From contig JANSXZ010000008.1 of the NCBI GenBank assembly GCA_024742705.1, forward strand, positions 91,813 through 155,812: DNA of 64,000 bases, in the 5' to 3' direction. Both the position numbers and the translations under genes were made by a program. Below the pieces are notes generated by a model. It had not been told where the DNA came from, did not search any database, and saw only the letters and a program-made list of their open reading frames with translations. Positions 45,816 through 55,396 of the stretch are shown here, piece after piece. This DNA comes from Paracoccaceae bacterium. GTDB lineage: Bacteria; Pseudomonadota; Alphaproteobacteria; Rhodobacterales; Rhodobacteraceae. Numbering within the stretch: position 1 is the first letter of the stretch; each line of letters starts with the position of its first letter.

Positions 45816-46844
45816 ATGACCCACAATATCGCAATCCTCGGCGCCAGCGGCTATACCGGCGCGGAACTCATACGGTTGATCTCGGGGCATCCCGGGATGC
45901 GCATCGTCGCGCTCGGTGGCGAACGCAAGGCCGGCATGGCCATCGCCGAGGTTTTCCCGCATCTGCGCCATCTCGACCTGCCGGCGCTTTGCACCATCGA
46001 CCAGATTGATTTCGACGATGTCGACCTGTGCTTTTGCGCGCTGCCGCACAAGACCTCGCAAGAGGTGATCCGCGGCTTGCCCGCCGGGCTGAAGATCGTC
46101 GATCTTTCGGCGGATTTCCGGCTGCGCGATCCCGAAGCCTACCGGCAGTGGTATGGCAATCCGCATGGCGCTGTCGAAATGCAGGCGGAAGCGGTTTATG
46201 GGCTGACAGAATTCTACCGCGCGCAGATCGCCGGTGCGCGTCTGGTGGCGGGCACCGGGTGCAATGCGGCGACAGGTCAGTTCGCGCTGCGTCCGCTGAT
46301 CGCCTCGGGGGTGATCGACCTTGATGACATCGTGCTCGACATGAAATGCGCGGTGTCCGGGGCGGGGCGCGCGCTAAAGGAAAACCTGCTCCACGCGGAA
46401 CTGAGCGAGGGCTACAACGCCTATGCGGTCGGTGGCACCCACCGCCACCTGGGTGAATTCGATCAGGAATTCAGCGCCATTGCCGGGCGGCCGGTGCGGG
46501 TGCAGTTCACGCCGCATCTGATTCCGGCGAACCGGGGCATCCTGGCCACCGTCTATGTGAGGGGCGATGCCCACGCGGTGCACGACACCCTGGCGCAGGC
46601 CTACCGGCACGAGCCGTTCCTGCGGGTGCTGCCGTTCGGCGAGACGCCCAGTTCGCATCATGTGCGCGGTTCGAATTTCTGCCATCTCGGCGTCACCGGC
46701 GACCGTATCGAAGGGCGCGCCATTGTCGTTGCGGTGCTGGACAACCTGACCAAGGGTTCGTCGGGCCAGGCGTTGCAGAACGCCAACCTGATGCTGGGCG
46801 AACCGGAAACGACGGGCCTGATGATGGCCCCGCTATTCCCATGA
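45816..46844 (+). CDS. argC: N-acetyl-gamma-glutamyl-phosphate reductase
   Basis: Third step of arginine synthesis, NADPH-dependent. The 342 residues show the Rossmann motif [15 protein letters not shown], catalytic cysteine in [18 protein letters not shown] (about 149) and the histidine in [16 protein letters not shown], with C-terminal [19 protein letters not shown]. It is 7 nt before ccmE. Confidence 0.97.
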   Translation: MTHNIAILGASGYTGAELIRLISGHPGMRIVALGGERKAGMAIAEVFPHLRHLDLPALCTIDQIDFDDVDLCFCALPHKTSQEVIRGLPAGLKIVDLSADFRLRDPEAYRQWYGNPHGAVEMQAEAVYGLTEFYRAQIAGARLVAGTGCNAATGQFALRPLIASGVIDLDDIVLDMKCAVSGAGRALKENLLHAELSEGYNAYAVGGTHRHLGEFDQEFSAIAGRPVRVQFTPHLIPANRGILATVYVRGDAHAVHDTLAQAYRHEPFLRVLPFGETPSSHHVRGSNFCHLGVTGDRIEGRAIVVAVLDNLTKGSSGQALQNANLMLGEPETTGLMMAPLFP

Positions 46845-46851
46845 GGACAAG

Positions 46852-47298
46852 ATGAAAAGCCTGAAAAAGCAAAGACGTATCCAGGTGATCGCGGTGGCGG
46901 TCGTGGCGTTGGCGCTGTCGACCGCCCTGATCGGATACGCCATGCGCGACGGCATCAACTTCTTCCGCGCGCCCAGCCAGATCATCGCCGAACCGCCGGG
47001 TCCCACGGAAACCTTCCGCATTGGCGGGCTGGTCGAGGAGGGTTCGATCGTGCGCGGCGACGGCGCGCAGATCCGGTTTTCGGTGACCGATGGCGGTGCC
47101 AGCGTGCCGGTCGTGTTCAGCGGCGTGCTGCCGGACCTGTTTTCGGAAAACGAAGGCATGGTCGGCACCGGGCGCTATGTCGACGGTGTGTTTCAGGCAA
47201 CCGAGATCCTGGCCAAGCACGACGAAACCTACATGCCCGCCGAGGTGATTGACGCGCTCAAGGCGCAGGGCGTCTATCAAGAACCGACCGACAGCTGA
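46852..47298 (+). CDS. ccmE: Cytochrome c maturation protein CcmE (heme chaperone)
   Basis: Membrane-anchored periplasmic chaperone that covalently binds heme and passes it to CcmF/H. The 148 residues start with a basic N-terminus (KSLKKQRRIQ), one membrane helix (about 12-30), an OB-fold, and the heme-binding His in AKHDETYMPAEV (HxxxY). It is separated from ccmF by a phage-like endolysin and holin pair. Confidence 0.96.
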   Translation: MKSLKKQRRIQVIAVAVVALALSTALIGYAMRDGINFFRAPSQIIAEPPGPTETFRIGGLVEEGSIVRGDGAQIRFSVTDGGASVPVVFSGVLPDLFSENEGMVGTGRYVDGVFQATEILAKHDETYMPAEVIDALKAQGVYQEPTDS

Positions 47299-47370
47299 GC
47301 GCGCGCGCTGCTGAGGCGCTGTTAACCATTTTACCGCACCAATCGGCCATCCATGCGGAAAGGGCCGAAC

Positions 47371-47982
47371 ATGCATAGCGTGCGCGACATAGCAGATGAG
47401 ATCATCGCCCGCGAGGGCGGTTTCGTGAACGATCCCGATGATCCCGGGGGGGCGACCAAGCACGGTGTGACGATCCATACCATGCGGCGCCTGGGGCTGG
47501 ATCTGACAGGCGACGGCCGCGTCGGCGTCGACGATGTGCGTGCGCTGAACCGCGATCAGGCGGCGGATATCTTCGTCACCCACTACTTCGAGCGTCCGCG
47601 CATCGCCGATCTGCCCGAGGCGCTGCACGCCACGGTCTTCGACATGTATGTGAACGCCGGCGCCAACGCGGTGAAGATCCTGCAAAGGCTTCTGCGCGAG
47701 ATGGGCTATGGCACCGCTGTCGACGGCGTTGTCGGCCCGCAGACGATTGCCGCCGCCGCCGATGCCGCGCGGCCCAGCGCCGCCGCCTTGCGCGACGCAT
47801 ACGGCGTCGCCCGCCGCACCTACTATCTGCGGCTGGCCGATGCCCGCCCGGCCAGCCGCAAGTACGCGCGCACCCGTGCCGGCGGCAAGGGCGGATGGAT
47901 CCGCCGGGCCGAAGCGTTTCTTGCGCCGCGGTTTCATCTGAGTGACGCGCAGTTTCGCGAAAGGGTGGCGGCATGGGCATGA
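47371..47982 (+). CDS. Endolysin-like muramidase, glycoside hydrolase family 108 (GTA/secretion-activator type)
   Basis: Peptidoglycan muramidase of 203 residues. The N-terminal GH108 domain contains the catalytic Glu in IAREGGFVNDPDDPGGATKHGVT (split motif EGG...GATKxGVT, about 13-35), with FDMYVNAGANAV; the C-terminal part (about 110-165) is a peptidoglycan-binding-like region (YGTAVDGVVGPQTIAAA). No signal peptide, as for holin-dependent endolysins. ATG 47371 has AAAGGG 7 nt upstream. It overlaps the next gene (holin) by 10 nt. Homologues of this pair release gene-transfer-agent particles in Rhodobacter; function here is inferred. Confidence 0.9.
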   Translation: MHSVRDIADEIIAREGGFVNDPDDPGGATKHGVTIHTMRRLGLDLTGDGRVGVDDVRALNRDQAADIFVTHYFERPRIADLPEALHATVFDMYVNAGANAVKILQRLLREMGYGTAVDGVVGPQTIAAAADAARPSAAALRDAYGVARRTYYLRLADARPASRKYARTRAGGKGGWIRRAEAFLAPRFHLSDAQFRERVAAWA

Positions 47983-48551
47983 TCGACACGCTTCTGGGCC
48001 TGTTGTTCGGCAACGGCCGCAACATGGTCCGCGACACCGCCGAGGTGTTCCGCGAAAACGCCGAAGCCGGCGCGGTGCGCGGCGCGCGGATACAGACAGA
48101 TGCCCTGGCGCAGTTCGCCGCCGAATTCGCAGGCGCCAGGAAAACCCGGTTTGACATGGTGATGGACGGCATCAACCGCTTGCCGCGTCCGGCCATGGCG
48201 CTGGGCACGCTGGGGCTGTTCGTGGCAGCGATGGCCGATCCGATCTGGTTCGCCGCGCGGATGCAGGGCATCGCGCTGGTTCCCGAGCCGCTTTGGTGGC
48301 TCCTGGGGGTGGTGGTGTCGTTCTACTTTGGCGCGCGGCATCAGGCCAAGGCGCAAACCCTCCAGCGCGACCTGGCGGCGACGCTGGCAGGCGCACCGCA
48401 GGTTGTCGCCAACATCGAGGGGCTGCGCCGTCTGGGCGCGCGGACACCGGGGCAGGCCGATCCCGGCCCCGATGCCGCCGCGACGCTGGCCGCAACCCAT
48501 CCTGCGGAAAACCCCGCGCTGGAGGAATGGCGCAGGTTGCGCGCGGGCTGA
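47973..48551 (+). CDS. Holin of three transmembrane segments (GTA holin family)
   Basis: 192 residues resembling the GTA_holin_3TM family: MIDTLLGLLFGNGRN at the N-terminus, a soluble region with VFRENAEAGAVR and a central MALGTLGLFVAAMADPIWFAARM and PLWWLLGVVVSFYFGARHQAK, giving two to three membrane passes. Holins permit endolysin access to the wall. The start lies inside the endolysin gene. Together they form a lysis cassette between ccmE and ccmF. Confidence 0.88.
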   Translation: MGMIDTLLGLLFGNGRNMVRDTAEVFRENAEAGAVRGARIQTDALAQFAAEFAGARKTRFDMVMDGINRLPRPAMALGTLGLFVAAMADPIWFAARMQGIALVPEPLWWLLGVVVSFYFGARHQAKAQTLQRDLAATLAGAPQVVANIEGLRRLGARTPGQADPGPDAAATLAATHPAENPALEEWRRLRAG

Positions 48552-48633
48552 AACCGCCGGACCGCGACAATGTGAACGGCGCTGGCGATCAAATACGGTT
48601 GGCCGCGCCGGGTCATCGCGATATGTATCGGCT

Positions 48634-50601
48634 ATGATTACAGAGCTCGGACATTTCGCCTTGATCCTCGCCTTTCTGGTGGCGATCGTACAGACTGTGG
48701 TTCCCCTTGTCGGGGCGCACAAACGATGGGACGGCTGGATGGCCGTGGCCGAGCCGGCGGCGGGAATCCAGTTCCTTCTGACCGGCTTCGCCTTTGCCGC
48801 CCTGATGTATGCCTTTGTCACATCCGACTTTTCGCTGAAGCTGGTTGTCGAGAATTCGCATTCGGCCAAGCCGATGCTGTACAAGATCAGCGGGACATGG
48901 GGCAATCACGAAGGCTCGATGCTTTTGTGGGTGCTGATCGTCGCGCTGTTCGGGGCCATGGCGGCATGGTTCGGCACCAACCTGCCGCCGACGTTGCGTG
49001 CGCGGGTTCTGGCGGTGCAGGCCGCCATCGGAGTGGCGTTTTTCGCTTTCATCCTGTTCACCTCGAACCCGTTTTTGCGCATGGCCGTGCCGCCGTTCGA
49101 CGGACAGGATCTGAACCCGCTGCTGCAAGACCCGGGATTGGCGTTTCACCCGCCGTTTCTCTATCTCGGCTATGTCGGGCTGAGCATGGCGTTCAGCTTC
49201 GCGGTGGCCGCGCTGATCGAAGGCCGCGTTGATGCCGCCTGGGGCCGCTGGGTGCGGCCCTGGACGCTGGCGGCCTGGGTGTTCCTGACCATCGGCATAG
49301 GGCTGGGATCGTGGTGGGCCTATTACGAACTGGGCTGGGGCGGCTTCTGGTTCTGGGATCCGGTCGAGAACGCATCTTTCATGCCCTGGCTTCTGGCGGC
49401 TGCGCTGCTGCATTCGGCCATCGTGGTGGAAAAGCGCGAGGCGCTTAAAAGCTGGACCATCCTTCTGGCGATCCTCGCCTTCGGATTTTCCCTGATCGGC
49501 ACGTTCATCGTGCGTTCGGGGCTTCTGACCAGCGTGCATGCCTTTGCCAACGATCCCGAACGGGGCGTGTTCATCCTGATGATCCTGGTGTTCTTCACCG
49601 GCGGCGCGCTGATGTTGTTCGCCGCGCGGGCCAGCGCGATGGAGGCCAAGGGCGTGTTCAGCCTGATCAGCCGCGAAAGCGCGCTGTTGTCGAACAACCT
49701 GATCCTCGCGGTCAGCTGCTTTGTTGTTTTCGTTGGAACGATGTGGCCGGTGGTGGCCGAAATGTTCTTCGATCGCAAGCTCAGCGTCGGGCCGCCATTC
49801 TTCGATATGGCGTTCACCCCGTTCATGGTGCTGCTGGGGCTGATCCTGCCGATCGGCGCGATGATACCCTGGAAACGCGGACAGGTCGCGCGGGCACTGC
49901 GGCCGTTGCGATATGGCTTCATTCTGGCACTGGCGGTGGCGGCTCTGGTCTGGGCGATGCAGACGGGCCGGTCGGCGCTGGGGCCGCTTGGCGTGTTCAT
50001 GGGGGTCTGGATCGTGGCCGGCGCGGTCACCGATCTGATCCTGCGCACCGGGCAGGGCGGTGGCAACCGTCTGGCGCGGCTGACGCGGTTGCCGCGCGCC
50101 GACTGGGGCAAATCGCTGGCACATGCGGGCATGGGCATCACCTTCTTCGCGATCTGCGGGCTGGTGGCCTGGAAACAGGACGATATCCGTGTGGCCCAGA
50201 TCGGCACCCCCTTCGAGGTGGGCGGCTTTACCCTCACTCTGGACGATGTGCAGCGTGTGCGGGGGCCGAATTACCTGTCGACGATGGGGTTTGTGTCGCT
50301 GGCGCGCGATGGCCGCGAAATCGCCCAGCTGCGCCCTGAAAAGCGGAACTATCCGGTGGCGCGCATGCCCACCACCGAGGCCGGCATCGATTACCGCTTC
50401 CTGCGCGATGTCTATGTGGTGATCGGCGATCAGCAGACAGCCGGCGGCTGGACCGTGCGCACCTATATCAAGCCCTTCGCCAACTGGATGTGGGCCGGGT
50501 GCCTTCTGATGGCCTTCGGCGGCCTTCTCAGCCTCAGCGACCGGCGGTTCCGGGTGGCTGCCGGCGCGCGCCGGGTGCCGCAAGGGGTGCCTGCGGAATG
50601 A
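48634..50601 (+). CDS. ccmF: Cytochrome c heme lyase subunit CcmF
   Basis: Polytopic membrane protein of the System I heme-attachment complex. The 655 residues have multiple helices and the tryptophan-rich WWD segment GSWWAYYELGWGGFWFWDPVENASFMPWL-type motif (in two pieces, about 230-255), with GTWGNHEGSMLLW nearby. ATG 48634 (MITELGHFALILAF) is chosen over the long upstream frame, which lies inside the holin. Overlaps ccmH by 4 nt (ATGA). Confidence 0.96.
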   Translation: MITELGHFALILAFLVAIVQTVVPLVGAHKRWDGWMAVAEPAAGIQFLLTGFAFAALMYAFVTSDFSLKLVVENSHSAKPMLYKISGTWGNHEGSMLLWVLIVALFGAMAAWFGTNLPPTLRARVLAVQAAIGVAFFAFILFTSNPFLRMAVPPFDGQDLNPLLQDPGLAFHPPFLYLGYVGLSMAFSFAVAALIEGRVDAAWGRWVRPWTLAAWVFLTIGIGLGSWWAYYELGWGGFWFWDPVENASFMPWLLAAALLHSAIVVEKREALKSWTILLAILAFGFSLIGTFIVRSGLLTSVHAFANDPERGVFILMILVFFTGGALMLFAARASAMEAKGVFSLISRESALLSNNLILAVSCFVVFVGTMWPVVAEMFFDRKLSVGPPFFDMAFTPFMVLLGLILPIGAMIPWKRGQVARALRPLRYGFILALAVAALVWAMQTGRSALGPLGVFMGVWIVAGAVTDLILRTGQGGGNRLARLTRLPRADWGKSLAHAGMGITFFAICGLVAWKQDDIRVAQIGTPFEVGGFTLTLDDVQRVRGPNYLSTMGFVSLARDGREIAQLRPEKRNYPVARMPTTEAGIDYRFLRDVYVVIGDQQTAGGWTVRTYIKPFANWMWAGCLLMAFGGLLSLSDRRFRVAAGARRVPQGVPAE

Positions 50602-51068
50602 GACATGTACTGGGGGCATGGCTGTGCGCGCTGGCGCTGGCGGTGGCGGCGCTGCCGGCCCACGCGGTCCTGCCCGACGAGATCCTCGAAGATCCGGTAC
50701 TAGAACAGCGCGCCCGCGATCTGAGCAAGGGCCTGCGGTGCCTTGTGTGTCGCAACGAGAGCATTGACGAAAGCAACGCCGAACTGGCCCGCGATCTGCG
50801 TATTCTGGTGCGCGAGCGTCTTGTCGCCGGCGACAGCAACAGTGAGGCGATGGATTTCATCGTCGAACGCTACGGCGAATACGTCCTGCTGCAACCCACG
50901 TTGACCGGATCGAACCTGATGCTGTGGCTGGCCGGCCCGGTGATGCTGTTGCTGGCGGCGGGGGTCGGGTTTGGCTATCTGCGCGGGCGCAATGCCGGGT
51001 CAACCCGTCACGAGACCGCTCTGAGTGCCGAGGAACAGGCGCGGCTGCGCGAAATTCTCAAGGATTGA
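50598..51068 (+). CDS. ccmH: Cytochrome c maturation protein CcmH/CcmL
   Basis: Periplasmic thiol-disulfide protein that keeps apocytochrome heme-binding cysteines reduced. The 156 residues include an N-terminal signal (LGAWLCALALAVAALPAHA), the redox motif LRCLVCRNESIDESNAELA (LRCxxC), and a C-terminal membrane helix (about 108-128). ATG 50598 is inside the ccmF stop, as in coupled operons. Confidence 0.95.
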   Translation: MRHVLGAWLCALALAVAALPAHAVLPDEILEDPVLEQRARDLSKGLRCLVCRNESIDESNAELARDLRILVRERLVAGDSNSEAMDFIVERYGEYVLLQPTLTGSNLMLWLAGPVMLLLAAGVGFGYLRGRNAGSTRHETALSAEEQARLREILKD

Positions 51069-51140
51069 CGCCCGGTTGCTCTGGCATGGCGGTGAAACAT
51101 CCCTATCCTGCGCCGGAACAGAACGTGGGGAGAGTGTTTC

Positions 51141-51917
51141 ATGCAGTACGAGACGTTGCTATTCGATGTCACCGAAAACGTGGCGACCATAACCATCAAT
51201 CGCCCCGACAAGATGAATGCGCTGACCGTGCAGGCCCGGGCCGAAATCCTCGACGCGGTCAAGAGGGCGGGCGAAACGGCGCGGGTTCTGGTGATCACCG
51301 GATCCGGGCGCGCGTTCTGCACGGGTCAGGATCTGGGCGACAGGGCATCGGCGGCCAGTGTCGATCTTGAAAGGACGCTGCGCGACGAATACGGCCCGAT
51401 GCTGAACGCCATATACGATTGCCCGGTGCCCACCATCGCGGCGGTCAATGGCCCGGCTGCAGGCGCCGGCGCCAACCTGGCCCTTGCCGCAGACGTGGTG
51501 ATCGCCACCCGAAGCGCCTATTTCCTTCAGGCCTTCGCCCGGATCGGACTGATGCCAGATGCCGGCGGCACCTATTTCATGCCGCGCCAGATGGGCATGG
51601 CCAAGGCGATGGGCGCCGCGCTGTTTGCCGACAAGATCACCGCGACGCAGGCCGATGAATGGGGGATGATCTGGGAAGCGGTCGACGACGATGCGTTCGA
51701 TGCCCATTGGCGCGCCCGCGCGGCGCATCTGGCGCAGGGCCCCACCGGTGCCTATGCGGCGATCAAAACCGCGATCCGCGGCACATGGGACAACACGCTG
51801 GCCGAACAACTGACCACCGAGGCGCAGCTTCAGGGCGCCTGTGGCAACTCGCGGGATTTCCGCGAGGGGGTTGTCGCATTCATGGAAAAACGGCCCGCCC
51901 GTTTCGAGGGACGCTAG
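51141..51917 (+). CDS. Enoyl-CoA hydratase/isomerase, PaaG-like
   Basis: 258 residues of the crotonase family. Strong similarity to the phenylacetate-pathway isomerase PaaG is visible: RAFCTGQDLGDR, AVNGPAAGAGANLALAADVVIA, FARIGLMPDAGGTYF, DEWGMIWEAVDD and C-terminal REGVVAFMEKRPARFEG. No other paa genes are in the window, so it may serve general fatty-acid or aromatic breakdown. GGAG precedes the ATG. It ends 12 nt before a perfect CtrA-like site. Confidence 0.9.
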   Translation: MQYETLLFDVTENVATITINRPDKMNALTVQARAEILDAVKRAGETARVLVITGSGRAFCTGQDLGDRASAASVDLERTLRDEYGPMLNAIYDCPVPTIAAVNGPAAGAGANLALAADVVIATRSAYFLQAFARIGLMPDAGGTYFMPRQMGMAKAMGAALFADKITATQADEWGMIWEAVDDDAFDAHWRARAAHLAQGPTGAYAAIKTAIRGTWDNTLAEQLTTEAQLQGACGNSRDFREGVVAFMEKRPARFEGR

Positions 51918-51928
51918 CGCACGGACGC

Positions 51929-51943
51929 TTAACGCGGTCTTAA
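51929..51943. promoter_or_regulatory. Perfect CtrA-type site TTAA-N7-TTAA
   Basis: TTAA-CGCGGTC-TTAA, matching the CtrA consensus TTAA-N7-TTAA. It lies between convergent genes, just after the PaaG-like gene and about 75 nt before an intrinsic terminator, so no protein gene is positioned to use it as a promoter. Confidence 0.4.
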
Positions 51944-52016
51944 GGCGGCTCTGGATAAATTGCCCCGGTCCGAAGGGGAGCAGGGCGCATTTTATCGGCG
52001 CAAACGGGTTCGGACG

Positions 52017-52047
52017 AAAAAAAGGGCGTCTGTCGGGGCGCCCTTTT
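52017..52047. terminator. Bidirectional rho-independent terminator
   Basis: AAAGGGCG (52021-52028) pairs with CGCCCTTT (52039-52046), flanked by A runs on the left and TTTT on the right, so it can serve the convergent PaaG-like gene and the 540-residue protein gene. Confidence 0.85.
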
Positions 52048-52070
52048 ACGTTTTTTCCGTTGGCCGGGGA

Positions 52071-53693
52071 TCAGGCGATCATCAGCATGTCGTCTTCTTC
52101 CTCGGCCAGATCCATCAGCTTTTCCTCGACGTTCATGTCCACCATGGGGAAGCCATAGGCAAAGCTCACGTCGTGCTGGGCGCCGCTGCAATCGTCGGTG
52201 CCGCCCGGAACATAGCAAAGATCGTCGACAGCGCCCGAACCGACCAGGGTAATCTCCATCGACGACACGCCTTCGACGTTCATCTGCAATTCCTGCTGGC
52301 CATTGTCACCGCTGACCGGGACAGCGAAGGAAGACAGAAGCGCGCCGTCGGTGTCGAACAGATCGACGGTGCCGCCGCGTTCTTCGATATCCAGAAAGTT
52401 GACGCTGACGATTTCAGCCGGATCGTCGAAATCGAAGGTGATGGTACCGCCATGCGCCTCGTCGTCGGGATCGGTCGCGTCGTTGTCCTCGGAAATGATC
52501 AGTGCGTTGCCCTGATTGTCGTAGGCCAGATCGTGATCGCCGCCGGTGGGGCGTTCGGTGTCAAAGATCATGGCGTCGTTTTCGGCGGTGTTGGTGCCGT
52601 CGGCGCGCTGGGCTTCGATCGTAAGCCCGTCGTATTGATCGGAAACGGTGTCACCCAGGGCGAGATCGTCAAAGTCGACCTTGACCGCCGCGCCGGGCGT
52701 GGCCGGCACCTCTTCGGTGGCGGTGATGGCGAAATTGTCGATCAAGATCTTTTCGTCGTTGGCCGAGATGTCCGACACGAACCGCACCTGCAGCGTTTGC
52801 GTGGCGTCGTCGAGGATGCCGCCCTCATAGCTCAGCGCGGTCTGGGTGTGGCCGAACGACTGGCCCGTCACCGATCCAACCAGCGCGGTGCCGGCATCGT
52901 TCACCACAAATTTATCCAGAGTCTGCCATGTGCCATCGTCCAGCTTGACCTGAAGTTTCAGGCTGTCGGCATAATGCCCGTCGGCTTCGAAGTTGCCGAC
53001 ATTGCGCGCCTCGATGTCAAAGCTGATCTTGGCCGGGCCGTCCACCTGCACTTCGGCGAACTTCAGGTATCCATCGTTCGAGCCATTGGTGAACAGCTTG
53101 TCGTTGCGAATGTCCCAACGCCCGTCGCGCAGGATGTTGTCGCTGTCGTCGGCTTCGTGCAGGCCGTCGAAGTCTTCCTCCAGAAGGGTGGTTTCCACGG
53201 TTTGCGTGGCACCTGCATCCGCCACCTTCAGAACCTGGCCTTCGCCGAGGTCGGAATTGACGATCACCTGCATTTCTTCCAGGTTGAGATCGTCCAGCAT
53301 AAGTGGGCCGTCGTCCGACCACAGCGTGAAATTCACGGTGGTGACAAGGCCCAGGGTGCTGTTGTCGGCCAGCCCGAATTGCAGACCGATGTCGAAATCA
53401 TCGCCGGTCATGGCGCCGTTCGACAGGGTGTTCACGGCGTTGATCTCAGCCTGCTGGCCGGTCACCGGCTTGACGTTCAGATCGGGGAAGAAATTGATCG
53501 ACGACAGGGTGCTTTCGTCGGACAGGCTCAGAAACAGCCCGTCGATGTCGGCTGCCATACCGTTGAACGTGGTGGGCGAAAGGCTGAAAAACAGCGCGCC
53601 GTCCGGGGTCTGGGTCACGCGGACATCCACCTGCGGGTCGCAGCCCAGGGTGTAGGTTTCGACATTCTTGTCAGACAGGGGCAGATCGGTCAT
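52071..53693 (-). CDS. Large acidic surface or secreted protein of unknown function
   Basis: 540 residues, very acidic, with no N-terminal signal or membrane helix. It is beta-rich: an N-terminal part of unknown type, a jellyroll-like central module (about 165-330, ending ILIDNFAITATEE) and a C-terminal module beginning VKVDFDDLALGDTVSDQYDG (about 345) with SMEITLVGSGAVDDLCYVPGG near the end, finishing AEEEDDMLMIA. Such Gly/Asp-rich modules occur in type I-secreted proteins and surface adhesins, but I see no clear RTX nonapeptides. Export by a C-terminal signal is possible. The terminator at 52017 follows. Confidence 0.8.
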   Translation of the reverse strand: MTDLPLSDKNVETYTLGCDPQVDVRVTQTPDGALFFSLSPTTFNGMAADIDGLFLSLSDESTLSSINFFPDLNVKPVTGQQAEINAVNTLSNGAMTGDDFDIGLQFGLADNSTLGLVTTVNFTLWSDDGPLMLDDLNLEEMQVIVNSDLGEGQVLKVADAGATQTVETTLLEEDFDGLHEADDSDNILRDGRWDIRNDKLFTNGSNDGYLKFAEVQVDGPAKISFDIEARNVGNFEADGHYADSLKLQVKLDDGTWQTLDKFVVNDAGTALVGSVTGQSFGHTQTALSYEGGILDDATQTLQVRFVSDISANDEKILIDNFAITATEEVPATPGAAVKVDFDDLALGDTVSDQYDGLTIEAQRADGTNTAENDAMIFDTERPTGGDHDLAYDNQGNALIISEDNDATDPDDEAHGGTITFDFDDPAEIVSVNFLDIEERGGTVDLFDTDGALLSSFAVPVSGDNGQQELQMNVEGVSSMEITLVGSGAVDDLCYVPGGTDDCSGAQHDVSFAYGFPMVDMNVEEKLMDLAEEEDDMLMIA

Positions 53694-53842
53694 CTGGATA
53701 CTCGCTACTCAAGGATACGGGTCAAAAACACGCCGCGCTTGGCGGCCGACCATGTTCTGCCGCAATTCAGCCGTATCTGACAAACATTCTCCTCAATTCG
53801 GCCGGGGTGCCGCAATATTGCCCCGAACGCGCGAAACAATTT

Positions 53843-53881
53843 GCCGCGGCGGCGGGGTATCGTTTGCGCCGCGGCGCTTTT
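53843..53881 (+). terminator. Hairpin with T run in the gltA downstream region
   Basis: GCCGCGGCG (53843-53851) and CGCCGCGGC (53867-53875), then CTTTT-like tail on the plus strand (53878-53881). Flanking genes run leftward, so if functional it serves unrecognised rightward transcription or acts only as a stem. The rest of 53694-53978 shows no gene. Confidence 0.3.
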
Positions 53882-53926
53882 GGCGGATGAACGGTGCGGC
53901 GATTCGCAGGGGCCCGAAACGCAAGA

Positions 53927-53952
53927 CGCCCGGCGCTGGCGGGCGCCGGGCG
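53927..53952 (-). terminator. Probable gltA terminator hairpin
   Basis: CGCCCGGCGC (53927-53936) pairs with GCGCCGGGCG (53943-53952), 6-nt loop, 26 nt after the gltA stop; on the minus strand followed by TCTTGCGTTTC, a weak T-rich tail. Confidence 0.5.
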
Positions 53953-53978
53953 AAGCATCGGTTGCCTTGCCGTCAGGC

Positions 53979-55274
53979 TCAGCGTTTTTCTATATCCACG
54001 TAGTTGCGTTCGGTTTCGCCCAGATACAGCTGCCGCGGGCGGCCGATCTTGTTCTGAGGATCGGCGATCATTTCCTTCCACTGGCTGATCCAGCCAACCG
54101 TCCGGCTGAGTGCGAAGATCGGCGTGAACATCGAAGTGGGAAAGCCCATCGCCTCGAGAATGATGCCCGAATAGAAATCGACATTCGGGAACAGTTTCTT
54201 GTCGGCGAAGTAGGGATCGGCCAGGGCGGCCTGTTCCAGCGCCTTGCCAACCTGAAGCACTGGGTTGTTCTCGACACCCAGCAGCTCCAGAACCTCGTCC
54301 GCCGACTGTTTCATCACCGTCGCGCGGGGATCGAAGTTCTTGTAGACGCGGTGGCCGAAGCCCATCAGGCGGAACGGGTCGTCCTTGTCCTTGGCGCGGG
54401 CGATGAATTCGGGGATACGGTCGACCGATCCGATCTCCTTGAGCATTTCGAGACAGGCCTGGTTGGCGCCGCCATGCGCCGGCCCCCAAAGACAGGCGAT
54501 GCCCGCCGCGATGCAGGCAAAGGGGTTCGCCCCGGAAGACGATGCCAGGCGCACGGTCGATGTCGATGCGTTCTGCTCGTGATCGGCGTGGAGCGTGAAG
54601 ATACGGTCCATTGCACGGCTGAGGATCGGGTTGACGACATAATCTTCGGCCGGCACCGCGAAACACATCCGCAGGAAGTTCGACGCATAGTCGATATCGT
54701 TGCGCGGATAGATGAAGGGCTGGCCGATGGTGTATTTGTAGGCCATCGCCGCGATCGTCGGCATCTTGGCGATCAGGCGGATCGACGCCACCTCGCGCTG
54801 CCAGGGATCGGAAATGTCGGTGCTGTCGTGATAGAACGCCGACATCGCGCCAACCACGCCCACCATGACCGCCATGGGGTGCGCGTCGCGGCGGAAACCC
54901 CGAAAGAAATTCATCATCTGTTCGTGCAGCATCGTGTGATTGGTCACACGCGATTCGAAATCCTCAAGCTGCGCGGCATTGGGCAATTCACCGTAAAGCA
55001 GCAGGTAGCAGACTTCGAGATAGTGCGATTTCGCCGCCAGCTGGTCGATGGGATAGCCGCGATGCAGAAGCTCGCCCTTGTTGCCATCGATGAAGGTGAT
55101 GGTGCTGTCGCAGCTTGCGGTCGAGGTAAAGCCGGGATCGTAAGTGAACACGCCGGCCTGGGCGTAAAGCTTGCGAATGTCCAGAACGTCGGGCCCGGCG
55201 GTGGGCGAATAGATCGGCAGATCGTATTCCTTTCCGTCGAGCAGCAGCTTGGCTGATTTTGCGGATTCAGTCAT
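53979..55274 (-). CDS. gltA: Citrate synthase
   Basis: First enzyme of the TCA cycle, condensing acetyl-CoA and oxaloacetate. The 431 residues match the large hexameric, gram-negative type. Catalytic segments: [21 protein letters not shown] (His), [17 protein letters not shown] and [13 protein letters not shown], with [21 protein letters not shown] near the N-terminus. Downstream of gltX on the same strand, 122 nt apart. Confidence 0.97.
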   Translation of the reverse strand: MTESAKSAKLLLDGKEYDLPIYSPTAGPDVLDIRKLYAQAGVFTYDPGFTSTASCDSTITFIDGNKGELLHRGYPIDQLAAKSHYLEVCYLLLYGELPNAAQLEDFESRVTNHTMLHEQMMNFFRGFRRDAHPMAVMVGVVGAMSAFYHDSTDISDPWQREVASIRLIAKMPTIAAMAYKYTIGQPFIYPRNDIDYASNFLRMCFAVPAEDYVVNPILSRAMDRIFTLHADHEQNASTSTVRLASSSGANPFACIAAGIACLWGPAHGGANQACLEMLKEIGSVDRIPEFIARAKDKDDPFRLMGFGHRVYKNFDPRATVMKQSADEVLELLGVENNPVLQVGKALEQAALADPYFADKKLFPNVDFYSGIILEAMGFPTSMFTPIFALSRTVGWISQWKEMIADPQNKIGRPRQLYLGETERNYVDIEKR

Positions 55275-55396
55275 TTTGTCCCTTCCTTCGTGCAGCGCGC
55301 CGGTCGGTTTGGGCCGGTTCCGCGCGGTCAGGCCAGACGCCGCCGCGCCGTCCCGGATTGTTGCGCGGCCAGAAGCGGATCGCGTGGAGCGTCCGG

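Noticed and set aside
48613..50619. Leftward ORF of 668 residues opposite ccmF
   Set aside because: Antisense of a membrane protein gene, giving a hydrophilic His/Gln/Arg-rich translation; ccmF has intact motifs.
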